Below, piece by piece: positions 1 to 15,385 of a stretch of DNA of 64,000 bases; within the stretch, counting starts at the first letter, position 1; each line of letters starts with the position of its first letter. The notes under the pieces were generated by a model. It made no database searches, was not told the origin of the DNA, and saw nothing but the letters and a program-made list of their open reading frames with translations. The translations under genes and the position numbers were made by a program. This DNA is from Aphelocoma coerulescens (Eukaryota > Chordata > Aves > Passeriformes > Corvidae). Where the stretch lies: contig NC_091015.1 in NCBI RefSeq assembly GCF_041296385.1, positions 50,596,345-50,660,344 of the forward strand, written 5' to 3'.

Positions 1-3000
1 CCAGTATCCATCTTATCCCCCCTCCATGGTGCCTGTAAGCCTGCAGTGTATGCGAAACATGCTGCTATGCCACACTTCATCCTGTTGTCAAAAGCTTCTC
101 ATCCACCAGCATAACCACCTGTCTAAACCTCACTTAGCTCAAAGCTGGTGACAGGGAAACAGCCAAGAGAGACACGGCATATGGGAAAAAGTAACCAAAC
201 TACCTTTACTGCCAGAAACAATTGAGCCCAGGAGACAGACACTTGCCTGCAGGTTAATATACTCAACCACAAGGCATTGCATGTGGGCTGAGGCTTCTGC
301 TGTCACAGCTAGACTCTCATAGCTTATTTACTCAGCTACAGTGCACTGCTCTGTAATTTGCAGGTTAGACTAGTTGAAACAAAACTTGATCAAAATGGCT
401 GATCCTCTGGAATACAAACTTTGGGATTGGTAGCTGGATAAAATAGTAGTTCATATTATGCACATTGTGTATATATTTGCATTGGATGTCATTAAATGTG
501 CATGAGGAAGTGATGTGTATGACAACCATGATGAAAGGTATTTTCTGCGTGGCTAGAATCAACCCTTTGAACTGCAATGGGAAACAAATAGGAAGCCAGT
601 ACATAAAAGAAACTAAGTGAGCATAAAAAGCTAAGTGAGCACAAATATCACTTACACTGTATATTGTGTATTTTAGCTAGTGAGAATAGCTTTATTCCAT
701 GCCGGCTCACCTTTGAACAGTATTTATGGGCAGTCACAAATACAGTTCTTTAAAATAAATTCATTCATACACTGAGGCCAGAAGAAAACACTGTGATAAT
801 CCAGCATAACCAGCTGGATAACAGAAACCCTTTTTGGTTTGATGTAGAATTACAGATAAATGTCGATATACCAAACCTTAACAGTCTGCAGGCATTTTTA
901 CTGCCCGTTTTTCTAGCTCTGTGGTTAAACATTTAGGGATTTGAAAAATATACCAGCCCACTAAAGGTCAAATTCAGATTCAAGACCAAACTGAGTTTAC
1001 TCAGAGTCACTCATATCTCAAACCAGTGCTCAAGCTCTCTTTTATCCCCCTTTTTTGGAGAGCTGAGTGGTTTCCAGTGGAATTTGTCATATTTCAAAAT
1101 TTATTATTCATATGGCATGAGGCCATGTATCAGTGTAGTAACACCCAGCTTGGTGTCCATCCACTTTCTAAATGAGACAAATATGCACTTGTAATCTTAT
1201 GCCTAAACTACAATACCACTTGGACATCCAAAAAGTATTGCTATAGAGCATTTATGCTGCAGAGTGTGTATTTATTGATTAAATAATGCTAGTTTATGCT
1301 GCTTGGTCTCATCCTCCAGTACCAACAGCAATTTGTGTAGCTGTTTGATATCAGCCAGCAGTATCTTACAGACTAAAAACAAGTCTCATTCAAATTGGAA
1401 TGGTCTCTAAGCCTGTTACTCACCTACAGCAGAGCTCTATTTTGCTCACACCATCTTTAAAAATACTATTCAGGTAATGTTAGAATTCACCACACAAGGG
1501 GATGGCAGTTAAAAAAAAATAAAACGAAAGAACTATGCACTAGAAATCAAAACCAAAAGACAAACATTTAAGATTTTTTGGCACTGAGAAAAGGATGAAA
1601 AGTTCAGTCAATAAAATTTTCTAACAAATACTTATGCAGAAACTACTTTTGATTACTAATTTCAGTCTCCATTCTGCAAGCAGATTCATTTGCAGAAACC
1701 TAATTAAAACAAATACAAGTTTCTAATGCAACATGACCGCCTCCTTTTTTACCTACAAATCTGCACTAAAACCACTCGTACGTATTTCAATATGTGGGAT
1801 TAAAATATATAGACATGACAAAGGACAGAATATGTTTGAAACACTTCCTAAAGCTGCAGAACCTCATATTAAAACATGCATAATGTTCACTCCATTTTTC
1901 ATGACAATGTTTTGGAAGCTGTGCAGACCATACAGATTTCCTACTTCTTTATGAGTACTGTAAACACATAAAAAAGGAAGACCTTTAGAGCAAGTCATGA
2001 CACCTATATTTTAACTACTTTTTACTATCAAAATAAATCTCTTGTAAATTCAATAAACTACTGAAATATATTTTACCACTTGGTTCTAAATTTTAGCTCC
2101 TACCAATAAAAATCAGTCAATAAGCACGTAAAAGGGAGTAAAGGGCAGTAAAGCTTGGGGGGGTTTTTTATAATTTGGGGGTTTATAGTTTTGGGGGTCA
2201 TACTTTAATTAACTCTAGAATATGTGAGGTGTGTAATTATCCCAAGCTGTGGATGACATCTTTTTTTGCCAGGGTTCACCACTGAGTGATTTTACATTTG
2301 GCTAATAACAGACAAATTATAATAGCTCGTGAAAAACACATGAACCAAAATTTTCTTACATACTACAATAACTAAGGTTAGGTTTTAAAAACCCAAACAA
2401 AACATAAAAGGAATGTGCTATTTCCCACCTCATGCAAATGTGGTCTATAAATGTAGGTTTATATCTGATAGATAGGCAACATTATGTTCAACAGGACCCC
2501 ACAGCACAGACTGTTATCTTCCCTGATTCTGAAGAATGGTGTAAAGTGGGGTTTATAAAAGCCTGACAAGATCATTTATCCAATCCTCTTCAAGTTGCTG
2601 GACAGAAGAAGACAGGTGTAATTTTTTCTCCCTCTTCTCTGGTGAATTTGCTTGTAATGCTTACTGTCTCATACCATACTCAGCCTTGACAGAAGTATCC
2701 AGTGGAGATAACCTCAAATATGCAAAGAGCTGAATTATGATTCTGTCCCTCTGGTTTCTAAAACTCAGCTGTCAGCTTTGGTCTTTGACTTTTGAGAGCC
2801 TGTTCTGCAAAATAGAATGTGCATTCATAGATGGCTCGATATAAGAGTATTTGCCATGATTTCAAAGGTAGAAACAAATGCTAAGTTTTTAAAATAAGCA
2901 TAGTATAAGTTCAGGAAGCAGCCATTTTTCAGTTTAACTTTTCCTGACCTTGGTCTTTTCCATAGAGGATGCCTGGAACAGGCACTCCTTAAAGGAAGTT

Positions 3001-6000
3001 CCACAAATCCAGACATTCTAAACTCTGAGCTCTGCCAGCTTCAGTCAGTCATAAAATTCTCCCTACTATACTGTGTTATAGCCTAAAAATAGGGCTATAC
3101 TTTCAGAAAATGAAGTAGCATTAAAGTTATGAGAGTTGATAAAACAGATTTCAGGTGCTAGCAACCTGAAATGACAATGAGAGGAAGAATCTAAGGGTTT
3201 GCACACACAGACAACTTTCTTCCTACTTTATAAGCTACAAGGAGGCTGGAGAAATTTGTTCTATTTTTCTGACATCCCATTTGTATGAAATGAAGGACAA
3301 ATGTTTAATCTTACTATCCTATTGGGGAAAAAATAGGAAACAATTCTGGGGGACCTTGAAATCCTGATCAGGAGAGGTCAACCCCTAACTGACAAGACAG
3401 GCACTGGATCTCTAAAATCATCTCGTAAGTATTTGAAACTGTCGTCAGAAATGAAAATTTAAACAAAAAATTTAGCAAAGCTTTGAATGATCTCAATAAA
3501 AACTTTCCCTGTCCAAATATGTTCTCCACAGACTTTTCAAAACACTTAATGAAAAACAAGTAGAAAGGATCTGAGGTTTTAGTATAAATATTGAACAGAA
3601 CAGGAAAGGTCTTCAAAAGATTATGCACCACTTTTTTGGGGTTTTTTACACTCCTTGAACAAAATCATCATCTAAAAGCTATAAATAAGCTCATACACAG
3701 AATGTGCTTCATAAACTAGAATAGAGTCTTATTATGAGAAAACACAGCCCATACTAATTTAATCTGTTCCCAGATTGCTTCATGTCAGAAATAAAATTTG
3801 TTCCGCTTTTAGTAGAGAAGGGCATAGAATTGTATTGCTGACCAGGAAAAATGGGGTTTATAGGCAGAAACAAAGACAAGAATCAGTCAGTATGAAAGAG
3901 GTTTAGATATTCATATATTTTTGCTAACAACACTGAGGTCTGCCACCCCACATTTAGAACACCAGCAAGGTCTTTGGCAGTTGCTATTGCCTTATTTTTG
4001 CCAGCAAGTTCTGTTCTAACCAAGTTTAGACAACACTTCTGATAGCAACAAAAGCAGCTGGTCTACTGTAGAAATCCCAGTGGAGATGGAGCTGCTCCAG
4101 TGTCAGCCTAAGAGTGTAATGGGGAGTTTGCCAAAAAAGGATAGGTTAGATGAAGTCTTCAGAGGCTACGCATAAACCAAACGTGTCAAAATCCTGGCAG
4201 TTAACTGCCAGGAAGTTTATAACCCAGGGAGAAAAGGAAGGCAAGTCTCCTGACATAACCACAGCATTTTCTCACTTTCATAGAGTTTCAGAAGGAAAAC
4301 TGATGTTGTTTGTTGATGCAGTGCACCAGAAATAAGTCAGAGGCCATCACCCACAGGCAAGCATTTCAGGGTAATTTGAATCTTAGGAAAATATTACAAA
4401 GGGAAACATATGTAAGCAAGCCAACCCAAGCCATCACACAAGAAAGAGAAGGTTTTAAGGGGAGAAAAGAGTATTCTCTGCATGAAAGTAAACTGATGAG
4501 GTGATGCCAAAGGTTTTAAGATTATTTTTCTTTCATTTAGTAGTTTTGAGGGCAAATACTACTCCTATCGACACAAATTGTATGTGTAGCAATTCTGACA
4601 CATTCCTTGTGCTCAAGTAAATTTTCTTCACAGGGGATAGGAACCGTGTTTGTGCATTCAGAGGTACTAATGACCTTATTAATTAATAAATATAGGGGAA
4701 AAAAAATCTATGAAACAATTTCTTTCCACTTTGTTTTTTCCTAACAATTCCCTAGCATAAAACAAGCATAACTCTATGAAGTTGGCTTTAAATGCAGTAC
4801 ATATCCTTCAGGCTTGAGTATTGATGAAAGAAAAAAATAAAAGTGAAGGAAAGGTAGAAAAATACTCTTGTATCAGCTTCTTTCTCAGGAAAATTCTCCA
4901 CCTTAGTTCAAGTCAAAGGTTACCAACTTCTTATTTGGCCAAGAGCAGTTTGCTTCAACCAAGACAGGGGCAATAGAAATAGACAGTGTAAATTTACAGA
5001 AAAGGGATGAATCTCCATTTGTAATGTAGAACCAAGGCAGTACATTTTTCATTTACAATCTGTAACACAATGCAGTTAATGCTTCTCCCTTGGAGAATAA
5101 AGTTCTATTTTTCTCATGAATGCTGCCCTTAGCTATCCAGGAATATACTCATGGAAGGACTGACCAGGAAGCACACAGCTTCCTGTGTCACTGGTTACTG
5201 AACTTCCTGTGCATCCCTGTACTGTTAGTGACACCCTTTGGGAAGAGCTGGGTCTCTGAAAAAATTGTGCTACATGATGCAGAAGATAAAGAAATTCAAA
5301 CCCAACTAGAATCAAAGCAATCAAATCAAATGTAGTTGAGCTCTGTTATGCATCCTGTTTCCCAGAGTCTACTTAATGTCACATAACATCAGAAATAAAA
5401 TCAAAATACATATTTTAAAGGTTTAATCACAGCTCTTACTCTCTAGAAATCCAGCAGACAATGGAAGGAAGTTCAAACACTGTTACACAGTTTACACAAA
5501 AGCAATAGGTATCCTTAAAAGTAAAAATGACATTGAGAAGGTCACCTTTTTACCGTGGCTGGTGCTGAAATAACATGGTGTGTTTAGGCATCTCTTGTTA
5601 ACACAGATCAAAGGAGGCAGTGAAACTGCAGCATAGAAATGCAAAGTAAAACTAGGGGTTTATCTATGGTACAAGGTACATTAGGGTATCTGTGGCTGAA
5701 TGAAAACTGCAGAATCAAATTTGTTTTCTCACAAAGGAAAAGAATATTGAAATGCAGGGCATAGTAAAAAAGCTTCAGAAAGGGCTTAAAAGACTGGCAG
5801 ATTTAGAATTAAATCTGGGCACATTATTTAGACCTAGCTCAAGATCTACTCTAGTCCAGAGCAAGGCTTCTAGCAGATGGATGGCAATCTGACTCAGCAG
5901 ACATGACTGAAAATTCAAAATGTCAGTAAAAAGGACAACTCGGGTATGAAGCTCAGCTCCGCAGGGGACTAAGGGGTATGCTTACAGAACTCAAAGTCAA

Positions 6001-9000
6001 AGTCAAGCAAAGTATCACATGAAGCCTTTACATTCTGTGATAGCCAGCACAATCTAGGAAAACATGTCACAAAATGCATGTAGGAAGAAGCAAAACATCT
6101 AATACATTATGGCATTTTGCAAGGGTGCACCAGCAGAGTGCATAACATCAAAAAGAAGACAATGAGGGCCTCATTAAATCTGATTAATTCCTCACAGGAG
6201 TTCTACCAGGAGACGAATGGACTGCCAGTTAGAAAGCAAATGGGAAACGTATTGCTTTGTGCACCAGTGTCCGGCTTAAAACTAATGTATTGCCAGAACT
6301 GCAGAGTTTCTAATAAAAAGCCACTAATCACAGAAGTTAAGCAATAGGACCTAGACTTCACAGTGGTTAGCTTTCCTCACAGACATAATACATTAATTAG
6401 GTTATATTTCTATGAATTATAACAGTGTCAAAGCCCCAACTTTTGGATTTAAAGTAATTAATAACCTTGGTCTTACTAAGGAGACCACACTCAGATGCAA
6501 AGGGAAAGCAAAATAATTCAGATTATTATGAAGACATCTTCCTGAATAAGTATAAAAGTCCTCACAGAGTATTGAAAAAAGCTGGAAAAGTTCAAGAACT
6601 TCAGATTTCATGCCTCCAGAAAAGTTCCCCTTGACCTACCATAGCATGAGAAGAGAACCTGAATGCATTATTTTGGGAGTCACAGAGCAAACAGAAGAAC
6701 CCAAAGAGCAAACACATTTCAGCATCATAGGAAAAATATTCCACTTAGGCATGGTTTCCAAAGAATTCAGCAAATATTTTGAAAAGAAACATGCTCCATT
6801 TCCTCAAAAGGGAAGAACATTCAGGGAATGTGGCTGATGCCAAAGATTTTTCTTCACTTAATGCATTCTCAAAATTGCCTGTATGTATCTGCAATAGCCT
6901 ATCCTACAAAGCTTATATATTTCACTCTTCCTTGTGAATGAAGACTAAATTATATTTTTCTTTAATCCAATATTCTAATTAAATTTCCAAGGTTTAAAGG
7001 TGCAAGAAAGTGCCCAGTTAATATGGTAATTAATGACTAGAAATCCAACTTTCCATTACATTTTAATTTGGACAGCTCACACACTTCAGAAGACTTCTAA
7101 TTGTGTTATTCATGATGAATGTTCAATGGTCAAAGCTTGTGTGTGTTGTGCACATTTTACCATCCTCAAGGCCAGCACACTAAACAGTTTAAAACATTCA
7201 AATAAATACTCTTGCAAACTTAGAAGCTAAGCCATAAACTGCTAAGTTCACTGTTATTACAAAGTAGGATATTAATTCAACTCATTCATTAACTTTAGGA
7301 ATCACAATAAAAAGTGACATGTTTACTGGCCATAAACTTCACTTCGTACCACATTTTGTTCAGAAACATTTGGTGTAATGTTTCCTCTGTCTTTATCTTG
7401 TCTTTTGCTCTGACAGTTTGCATACAAACTCTGTAAACCAATAAAGTCCCCATATGTTTGAACTTCAGCTGCATGGGACAGGTTTATTGCTGGGAAACAG
7501 CAACTCCCTCTAGTGCCAAAGGAGCTTCCTCTCTTACAGCACACTAAATTAATCTCCTGTGAAAGTCATTAATTGCTAATTAATGTTGCGTTCTCGTTAT
7601 AAAGTAGCATTCAAAAGTCTTTTCTCCTATTAGTATGTTTTGTTGTATCTGCTGACACAAGTGTTAACAGGAACTAAAATTTAATAGAAACAAAAATAAC
7701 TTCTGTGTCTGCAAATTAGGACACTGTTGGACATTGATGATATTTTTTTTTGAAACACATGATGTTAAGCACACTGAAAAGCTTTGGTTTACATACTCAA
7801 GCCCTATCAGACTGGCACTAAAGCTGGCTCACTGCCATCTTTGAAAACTGTTTCAGAGCCCTGTGGCTTTCACAATTTATGGTAAGTGTATGATTTCCAA
7901 GCAAACAACAACATTGAAATCAGTTACAGTTACTCTGGATGCTAAATATGTCCTAGATGTTGATACTCAGCAGGTTAATGTGCATAGAATCTACCATGGA
8001 ATAACAAAGCAGAAAGTTGCAAGCCTTGTGGGAGTTTTTATCCTCTGAAGACAAGATAAATAAAAGTCCTATGCCCTTGAGTTACAAACTAGCTGCTGCA
8101 GATCAGTTCCACTCGGGGCATTCCATGCCGGCTTGGCGTGCTGATAAGCAGGTTTGGATGCTGCTGGTACTGTTAGACTGCACATACTGTACACAAAGGT
8201 TACTGGGGTTGTCACAGTGCACAGAGGCTTTGCGTACATTAGGACTGCAGAGCTTGCTTTGTTTTCTGATGCACAGCAATGGAACAGCACAAAACTAAGA
8301 GGTAAAGGCAGAAAACCAGCACAGTGCTGGGAAGAAATAAGGTTACATCTCTTTAAAGGTGACTAGAGGCAGCAGGGAAGCTGTCCTGCCTCCATCACAG
8401 AGGGGAGACTAGCCTGCAATGCTGGATCTGACCTCCATCCTTCGCTAAGTTGTATGGGTGGAAAAGAATAGGAGATGGTGTTTATAGAAAAGATCTCACT
8501 AGAAATTACATTCCCATTACAATGCTCCAAAATTAGATAATGACCTGATGTCCAAAAATATGCAGTTTTAAACGCTTACAGGATCACTTACTGTGACCTA
8601 CTATCCAGAAAAAGATGAACACAGGAAACAAGCAGCTGCCCAGCTGTCTTTGGGTCAGAAGCGGAGGTACAAGCTGTCCCTCCTGTAGTGTATGTGGTGG
8701 CCAGTTACAAAGCACAATATCTATGCCCTGTACAGATCAAGAGCAGCAAGGTCTGTATCTGTATACTGCAGTGTGGCAGAGTTCTGTACAGTGAAGCAGC
8801 TAAAATAGCACAAAGTCAGCATTCAGAGCATTAGGGTCTCTACAGAGCAAATAGAAGGGATGCAGACAGTGGGGCCAAGAAATGACATGTCTATCCCAGT
8901 GCAACTGCCAAGTGCAAGTTGGCTTTCTTATTCCTGCAGCCTAATTTTTTTTTCCTCTGGGATCACTGACACCCTGTGAGTCCCACACATAGAACTAGAG

Positions 9001-11686
9001 CAGACTGTTTGGATTTACACAACCGATAGTTCACAACCTGGTGTTCATCAACCATCTTGGCTTGGTAGTCAGCTCAAAGGCTCACAAACTTCTTTCCTGC
9101 CATAAAAACCCACCCATTATGAGAAGGTTACCTGAGATTTAACTAAGTAACCAGGCTGACTGCCCAGGTGGAGCCATGGGATAAGATGATTCTCTTAAGT
9201 CTCCCAAGAATCTCTTAAGGCTATTGAAAATAGATTTCAATATCTATTAGGTACTTTGTGGCTAACAAAACACTGGCTGGAGTAGTTGCTGGAGTTTTTA
9301 GATTTTATATGAAAAGTAAGCAAGCTGCTTTTTTCTAAATACTATATACAACAGTATAGATATAGATTTTGTTTATCGTACCTGATTTATTTTCAATTTA
9401 ATCTCACATAATAACAGTACAAGGGAATAAGAAGATATTTTCACTTCCAGTCTTAAATAGTTTTGTAATCAGGAATAATTTCCCCTTTTTACATACCTTC
9501 TTTGCATGAATGAGTCATGTATTCATTGTTACTTCATATGGTCCTAGTCCCTAATCCTGCATAATTGTACTCAAATAAACTGGCTCTGTGGTTGCTTAAA
9601 CAAGTAAAGTCAGTTAGGAATACAAATAAACTGCCTTTTTGTGCAGCTGATCTTTGTCCTGTTGGTAGTCTCACTCCTCCCTTCAGTGAAGCAGGATCAG
9701 CACAGGTGCATCCACATAACAGCAAGGGCTGAGCTGAAATGCAGCTCCTGAGACAACAGGTGGAGTGTGCATGGATGAAAATGTGCATCCTGGTCCCATT
9801 TGAGGCTTCTCAGCTTTCTCCTGACCTAGCTGTTTACAGAGCAGCCTGATCCAACATTACACAGCTGTATCACACCATAGTTGCCTGTGAACAGAGGCAG
9901 CCAAAGCCTGGCACATAGGGAAGGTGTTCCAGAGAAGGCTCATGGAAAATGATGGTTACAGATTGGTCAAGATAACTAGAGTCTGTGGGCCCACTGAGGG
10001 CCTTGACAGCAGCTGAGTTAAAATGTTCTGTAAAGACTTTTCTAGCTACTTATTTCCATTTTAAAATGGAGTACCCTTCTTATATTTTTTTTCTCCTTGC
10101 TACATCAAATATTCACCAGTCCATGCACACTGAGGCTGTCATTTTGATTAAATGAACCCAGTTACTTTCTGATTTTAGTACTTTACATTGACTGTTTCAT
10201 AGTGGATTCCTATTACTTATTGTTGCACAGCGTTTACATTCCATGGTTCTCAGTTCAGTTTCTCTTGATAGACATGACAGTTCACTAATTTGCTCCAAAA
10301 AATGACAATGGCATATAACCAGATTTGAATGCAACAAAAAAAAAAATCAATTTTGTAACTGCATACAGTTTCACATAGTCTATGTCAATAAAAGCTATTA
10401 AGCAGTAACAAACCAGCTTTCAGAGACAGCTATTGAGAGCATTAGCTAAGCATAGTATTGACTAGCAGGGACTGCTGGGCACAATTACTTCTAAAAAAAT
10501 CAGTCAATACATCTTCCTACAATAACTTTATCTGAATGTTTTCTTCAGGCTGCATAAGGCTGAATATCTGATATATGAATAGAAATGAAGACACATATAT
10601 AAGTCAACATTCCCTCTGTTAATGGAAGTGCCTTTACTATCTCGATAATTTTGGAAGTTCCAAACTTCACGTCTTGTGTTTCTAAAAACTTGGGAAGAAC
10701 TGAGACTGTCTTATCAGAAACCTGAAAGTCTAGTTGCATGCCAGTTAAAATTCATTCAAGATGTACTAATAGTCATTGGAGCACAGGAGAGAGAGATTCT
10801 AAGTGATCTGTCCTGATGCCAGATCACTGCACAGCACATCAGATTCCATTTGGCTGAGAGAACTGTGCAGTCACTTATCTGTGCTTCCCATCTTGCGGAT
10901 GGCGCTTACATCCATGAACTTATGATTCCATAATTCAACTGACCAGTCAGACACTTTACATCTGGACCAGCTAGAAGTAGTTTTCACTTCAAGTCCAGGT
11001 ACTTCTTTACTCTCAGATCCTTCACTGCAACAACGCTCTGGTTCCAAGTGCCCCTCCAGAGCTGCCCAGAGTCAGCATGACGATAGTGCACAGCACTGTA
11101 CCTAGCAGTCCAAGAAACCAGGAATAGTTAACCAGTGCTAAGACAATCCTGACTACTGCTTGTTAGGAGCTTGCAAGCCCACTTAGAACTCTTTTACATT
11201 AAAATGTGGAGGCAATGATGCCAATGATTGTGCAGCAGATCTGCAGCCATCTGTGGCACCACAGATGTACAAAACAAAAAAAACCAAAGAAGTACAGAAC
11301 TTCCACTCAAGTTAAAGCAGAGTTTTCCTACTTGCAGCATTCTATGGATAATGATACACGAAGACAGATGAGAACATTTATGCTACATGGACATTAGCCA
11401 GTGCTGTCTACCTAAAGAATGAGATTTTAATTAATTTGGCACTGTTTTCCTCCTTCAATAATCCCTTTGCAGTTGGCAGGCCACAGGAAGAAAAATGCCA
11501 CGTGATTAAAACCTTTTTTGACTAATAAAAGTGATAAACAGTAAATAATTTCAATTCTCTCCTCTTAAATCTCATTTATACTCTGTATGTGCTTGATAAT
11601 AGCTCTGTGCAGTTACAGGAACACAGTTCCAAGGATTGAGGCTGCACAGTATTGGGAGGCTCATTTTAGAGTTCTGTAAGAGATCT

Positions 11687-11716
11687 TGTCACTGCACTAT
11701 CTGTCACTGCACTATC
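11687..11716. repeat. 15-bp tandem duplication
   Basis: TGTCACTGCACTATC occurs twice in direct succession with no mismatch. Confidence 0.9.
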
Positions 11717-13782
11717 TGGGAGGCAGAGAAACTACTGAGCAAGAGTTATCCACAAAGCAGAACCCAATGATGAGAGCAGGACATAGCTGAAATAAGCACC
11801 AGAGTAGAGGCTCTAGTTAATCTCTAGCAGCTGTAAGGGTCACATCAGAGATGCTGATTGATCTATGCATTGCAAATTTAAGACTTGTATTAAATCTGAC
11901 TGTTTAGGCAGGGAACTAGTCCTACATTCCTACATCATCATTCCTACACCATTTTCCTAGCTTCCAAAGACATAGCTTGTTACTGTATGCTTTCCTGAGG
12001 AAAGATTAGAAAGAAAGCATTCCCTGCAAGCCATTGAGTGGTTCAGTGAGAAAGGTGAGATGAAGGCTAGTTCAGTTTCAAGAAGAATGGAAGACAGAAA
12101 AGAAAGGAATTGAGGTCATCTGCACTTCAACGAAAAAGGGATAAATCCACATCTCTAGAGCAAAACTTGCCTTTATTTTTTGTTTTTTAAGGAATACACT
12201 TTAATGCTGTTTATATATAGTACAGAGCAATGACAAGCAAATCTTCTAAAAATAGTTCTCCACTGCCTAATGATTGTAGGCAAGAAACACTTTCCTGGCA
12301 GAAACCCATATTTGCAAAGATCATTTTTGTGTATTGCCCTCAGCCCACATAATTCTGTCTCTGTTTTATATTTAGACTGTATTCCAGAACACAAATCTAA
12401 TAGCACTAAATTGCTTAGTCAGATATTTAACTTCTCACTATGGGCTGAGACAGTCGTTCAACAGTTTAAGTTAGAAAAAGCAGATAAACACAGCTAATTC
12501 TCCTTTCTGATTTTCCGCATGGACAGCACAAATGACAACTTTTGTATCAGCACAAGGTGGGGGAAGAAAGTGTGGAAAGGGGAATGGGAAATTGAGGCAG
12601 GATGGCCTTTTTACTGACACAAAATGTTTATCATGCTATGACCTTAATTAATAAAGATGTTACATAGAAGTTTAATGGAATAACTTGCAAAAAATTAACT
12701 GAAAGAAATTGTGCAGGCAGAGGAAAAAATAGAACCAGTTCAATGTGTAAGATACTGGCAGAAGGTCTTTATGAAGCTAAAATCAGATATTTCTTTTCCA
12801 GATTTCTCCTTAGGTATTAAGCTTTATAATCTGTGCTTGACCTAGGTTCACAGCTAGATTAAAATTGTATTTGTCTTGTAAGGGCTGCCAAAATGCAATA
12901 TGATAAAGTTGAAAACATTCTTTCTCCTTTCAGAACAGAGGAGTGATCTATTTTGAAGACAGAGTTATTTTGAAGGTGCTTGTCAAGCTTGCATGAGGTG
13001 GGTAGTTCTCTAAACATAAAGTAAGCACATTTCCCTCAGTGTAAGGAAAATCAAAATTAGCTGTTAACCCACAAATCACCTTCCTTTCCTCATTAACTTT
13101 TTATCCTCAAAAATGCAGATTAGTCAGTCAAAATAGAACAGGATTGGAAAGAGAAACATTTGAATAAAGTTGTGGACAGCTGACAAAATAAGCACAGATA
13201 AGAAGTGGGAAAACAGGTTATGTGAAGAAAGGATGAATAGGGAGTGGAGGTGAAGGGGAGAAAAGGTAAAATGTTTATTCTTCTTAACATTTCCTGGCTT
13301 CGTATACACTTCTTTTTGCAGGACTTCAAAGTTACCCAGCAGTCACTGGGAATAAAATCCCAAAAACTAAAAGTCAAACCTAACTCCTTCTAATCCTCTA
13401 CACATTCAAAAGAGTCAAAGTCTGGGACTTTCTTAATTCTATTATTTAGTTGCATGTATGTTTGTTTAATTTAGGCAGTACCTCATCCTCATGTCTGTAT
13501 TTGAGATGCTTTAGAAACTGAGGTGTCTTAAGAAAGTATTAATTATTATATCCTAATCTGCTTCCCCTTAAGGTCACCTACTCAGAGAGGCTGAGCTATG
13601 CTGCCTAATCCATATCCATAGACAGGAGTTTATAGTACTAAAGAAGTCACAGAATTTTATAAGTCCCACACTCTCACAACAGCACACAGGTAAAAGAAAT
13701 TCCTAGAAAATCACCAGAATTTAGAATGACTCAAAATGTGTTTCAAGATGTTAATATGTTCTGGTGAAATAATTATCTATTT

Positions 13783-13857
13783 ATTAGATAATTAGATAAT
13801 TTTATATATATATATATTATCTATATATTATGTATAGATATATATGTATCATATAAT
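13783..13857. repeat. AT-rich microsatellite (TAGATAAT/TATA)
   Basis: A stretch of TTAGATAAT repeats merging into TATATATA and TAGATATATATG, clearly low complexity. Confidence 0.8.
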
Positions 13858-15313
13858 TCAAATTCTTATCTTTTGTGGAGAACACTAAGAATAAACTAAA
13901 AGAAAACTGCTATTTAATGCATTTAATTGTATCCTAAGAAAACGTTTTTTATAATATATTCAACGAGAAAATCAGCCTATTAAGGGAAAAATTTCCAAGT
14001 AGGTAATCAGGACTTTTTTTCAGAAACATGCAATTGAAGCTAAATATTTTATATTGCTGTAGCTCTTCTGTATTTTGTAGTTGCCAGATGTTTCTGCTTT
14101 GTACAGGACTCTTTGCAGTTGTAGATTAGCACTGACGTATCTTATTATCTCTGGGTACTGAGTTTTGAAAGGAGCTTGTCAGGTTTCAATAAATGCTTGG
14201 ATCATCAGACAAATAGAGAACTCCCTAGAAAAAAGAGGAACAAGCATCCCAGAAATATTTAGAATAGTTAAAATAGATCAATACATTAAGCTGTAAGCAC
14301 AGTGACTCTGCCTATAAGTAATCTAGAACATGCAACTAGAGGGTATCAGAGCTGCAGGGCAGGGCATCAATACTGCCCTTTCATGAGTTGCTTTTTTTCT
14401 TCTTAGTGGTTGCTCAATCCCTGCTGGTTTTTTCATCGCCATGTGTAAGGTCAAATGAAGCACTGAAGAAAAGAAATAGATCTATTTCTATTGACATTGG
14501 ACCTACAAACCACTTAGACACAGAGGAAAACTGGTAACAAGAACAGTGATGCAATTGTGTATTACTTTCTCCCCCATTCAAAAAGTATTTCTATGTTTAT
14601 GAACTTCCTTTTTTTTTTTTTCCTGTAATGGAATTATGGGTATCAAACTAGCTGCTCTCTGATATACACCAAATAAAGTTAATATTGTCTTAGTCTTTTG
14701 GGGTGTTGACAGATTAAATCTGTCAAATCTTAGTGTTGGTTTAATCAACCCAGTTGCCTGCTTTACCTGTCAGAGGAGCTCATACTGTTGTCATAGCAAA
14801 GCTGGCATAAGGGAACGTGCTCCTGCTGCAGCTGCTTCACTTGGACTGTCACAGCTACACCATCAGCATGTGGTTTTTTATGAAAGATGATGCAAGTCTG
14901 ATTTCCCTGAGATTACCTTTCAGATTGCTTTTGCTCCTAACCCTTCTCATTAGCAATTTAAGGTAAGGTGTCAGACTCTGAACTCAAGCCACTGACAGGT
15001 AATTTCTTCTGCCAGCCCTGAGAAAAAAAGATTAAAATCTCCAGCTGAGGTCGGTTTGGCCCACAAGGTTAGGAGGACAGCACCTTCAGTCAGTACAACT
15101 AGATTGCCTGAACACATCTGTCTGAGTCTACAGATGAGGCATAAAAGAAAATCTTGTATTCTTGCTAACATTTATGAACTGGCAGCACTTGTTTTAACAA
15201 CAGAAAGATTCTTTCTTGCTCTTTCTTCTCCATTGTCTGCAATGTTTTTGTTTAAAGGATTGGCCGTTTCTTACTTCAGAAGCAGTTTAAATTAATCAGG
15301 CCTAAATTCATCA

Positions 15314-15385
15314 GGTAGTTGGACTAGATGGTTTGTTGTAGTTCCCTTCCAACTGAAATAGTCTATTTTGCTTTATCCTATTCTG
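15314..15385 (+). mobile_element. Old CR1-like 3' UTR remnant
   Basis: The words GTAGTTGGACTAGATGGTTT and GTTCCCTTCCAACTGAAATA resemble the terminal part of CR1 elements, followed by degraded tail-like sequence (CTTTATCCTATTCTGTAAC). It is short and diverged, so the assignment is tentative. Confidence 0.5.

Larger units (their letters stand above)
1..15313. other. Intergenic DNA upstream of GPD1L
   Basis: AT-rich sequence with short open frames only, none resembling a protein I know. There is no CpG island. In mammals OSBPL10 lies divergently upstream of GPD1L; its GC-rich first exon is not visible here, so it should lie left of the window. Minor items are an AT microsatellite at 13783-13857, a 15-bp tandem duplication at 11687-11716 and spaced G-runs around 2157-2198. 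Confidence 0.7.

Noticed and set aside
2115..2200. Series of G-runs (three to seven G) that might form a G-quadruplex
   Set aside because: Loops between the long runs are 12-15 bases or more, so a stable structure is unlikely.
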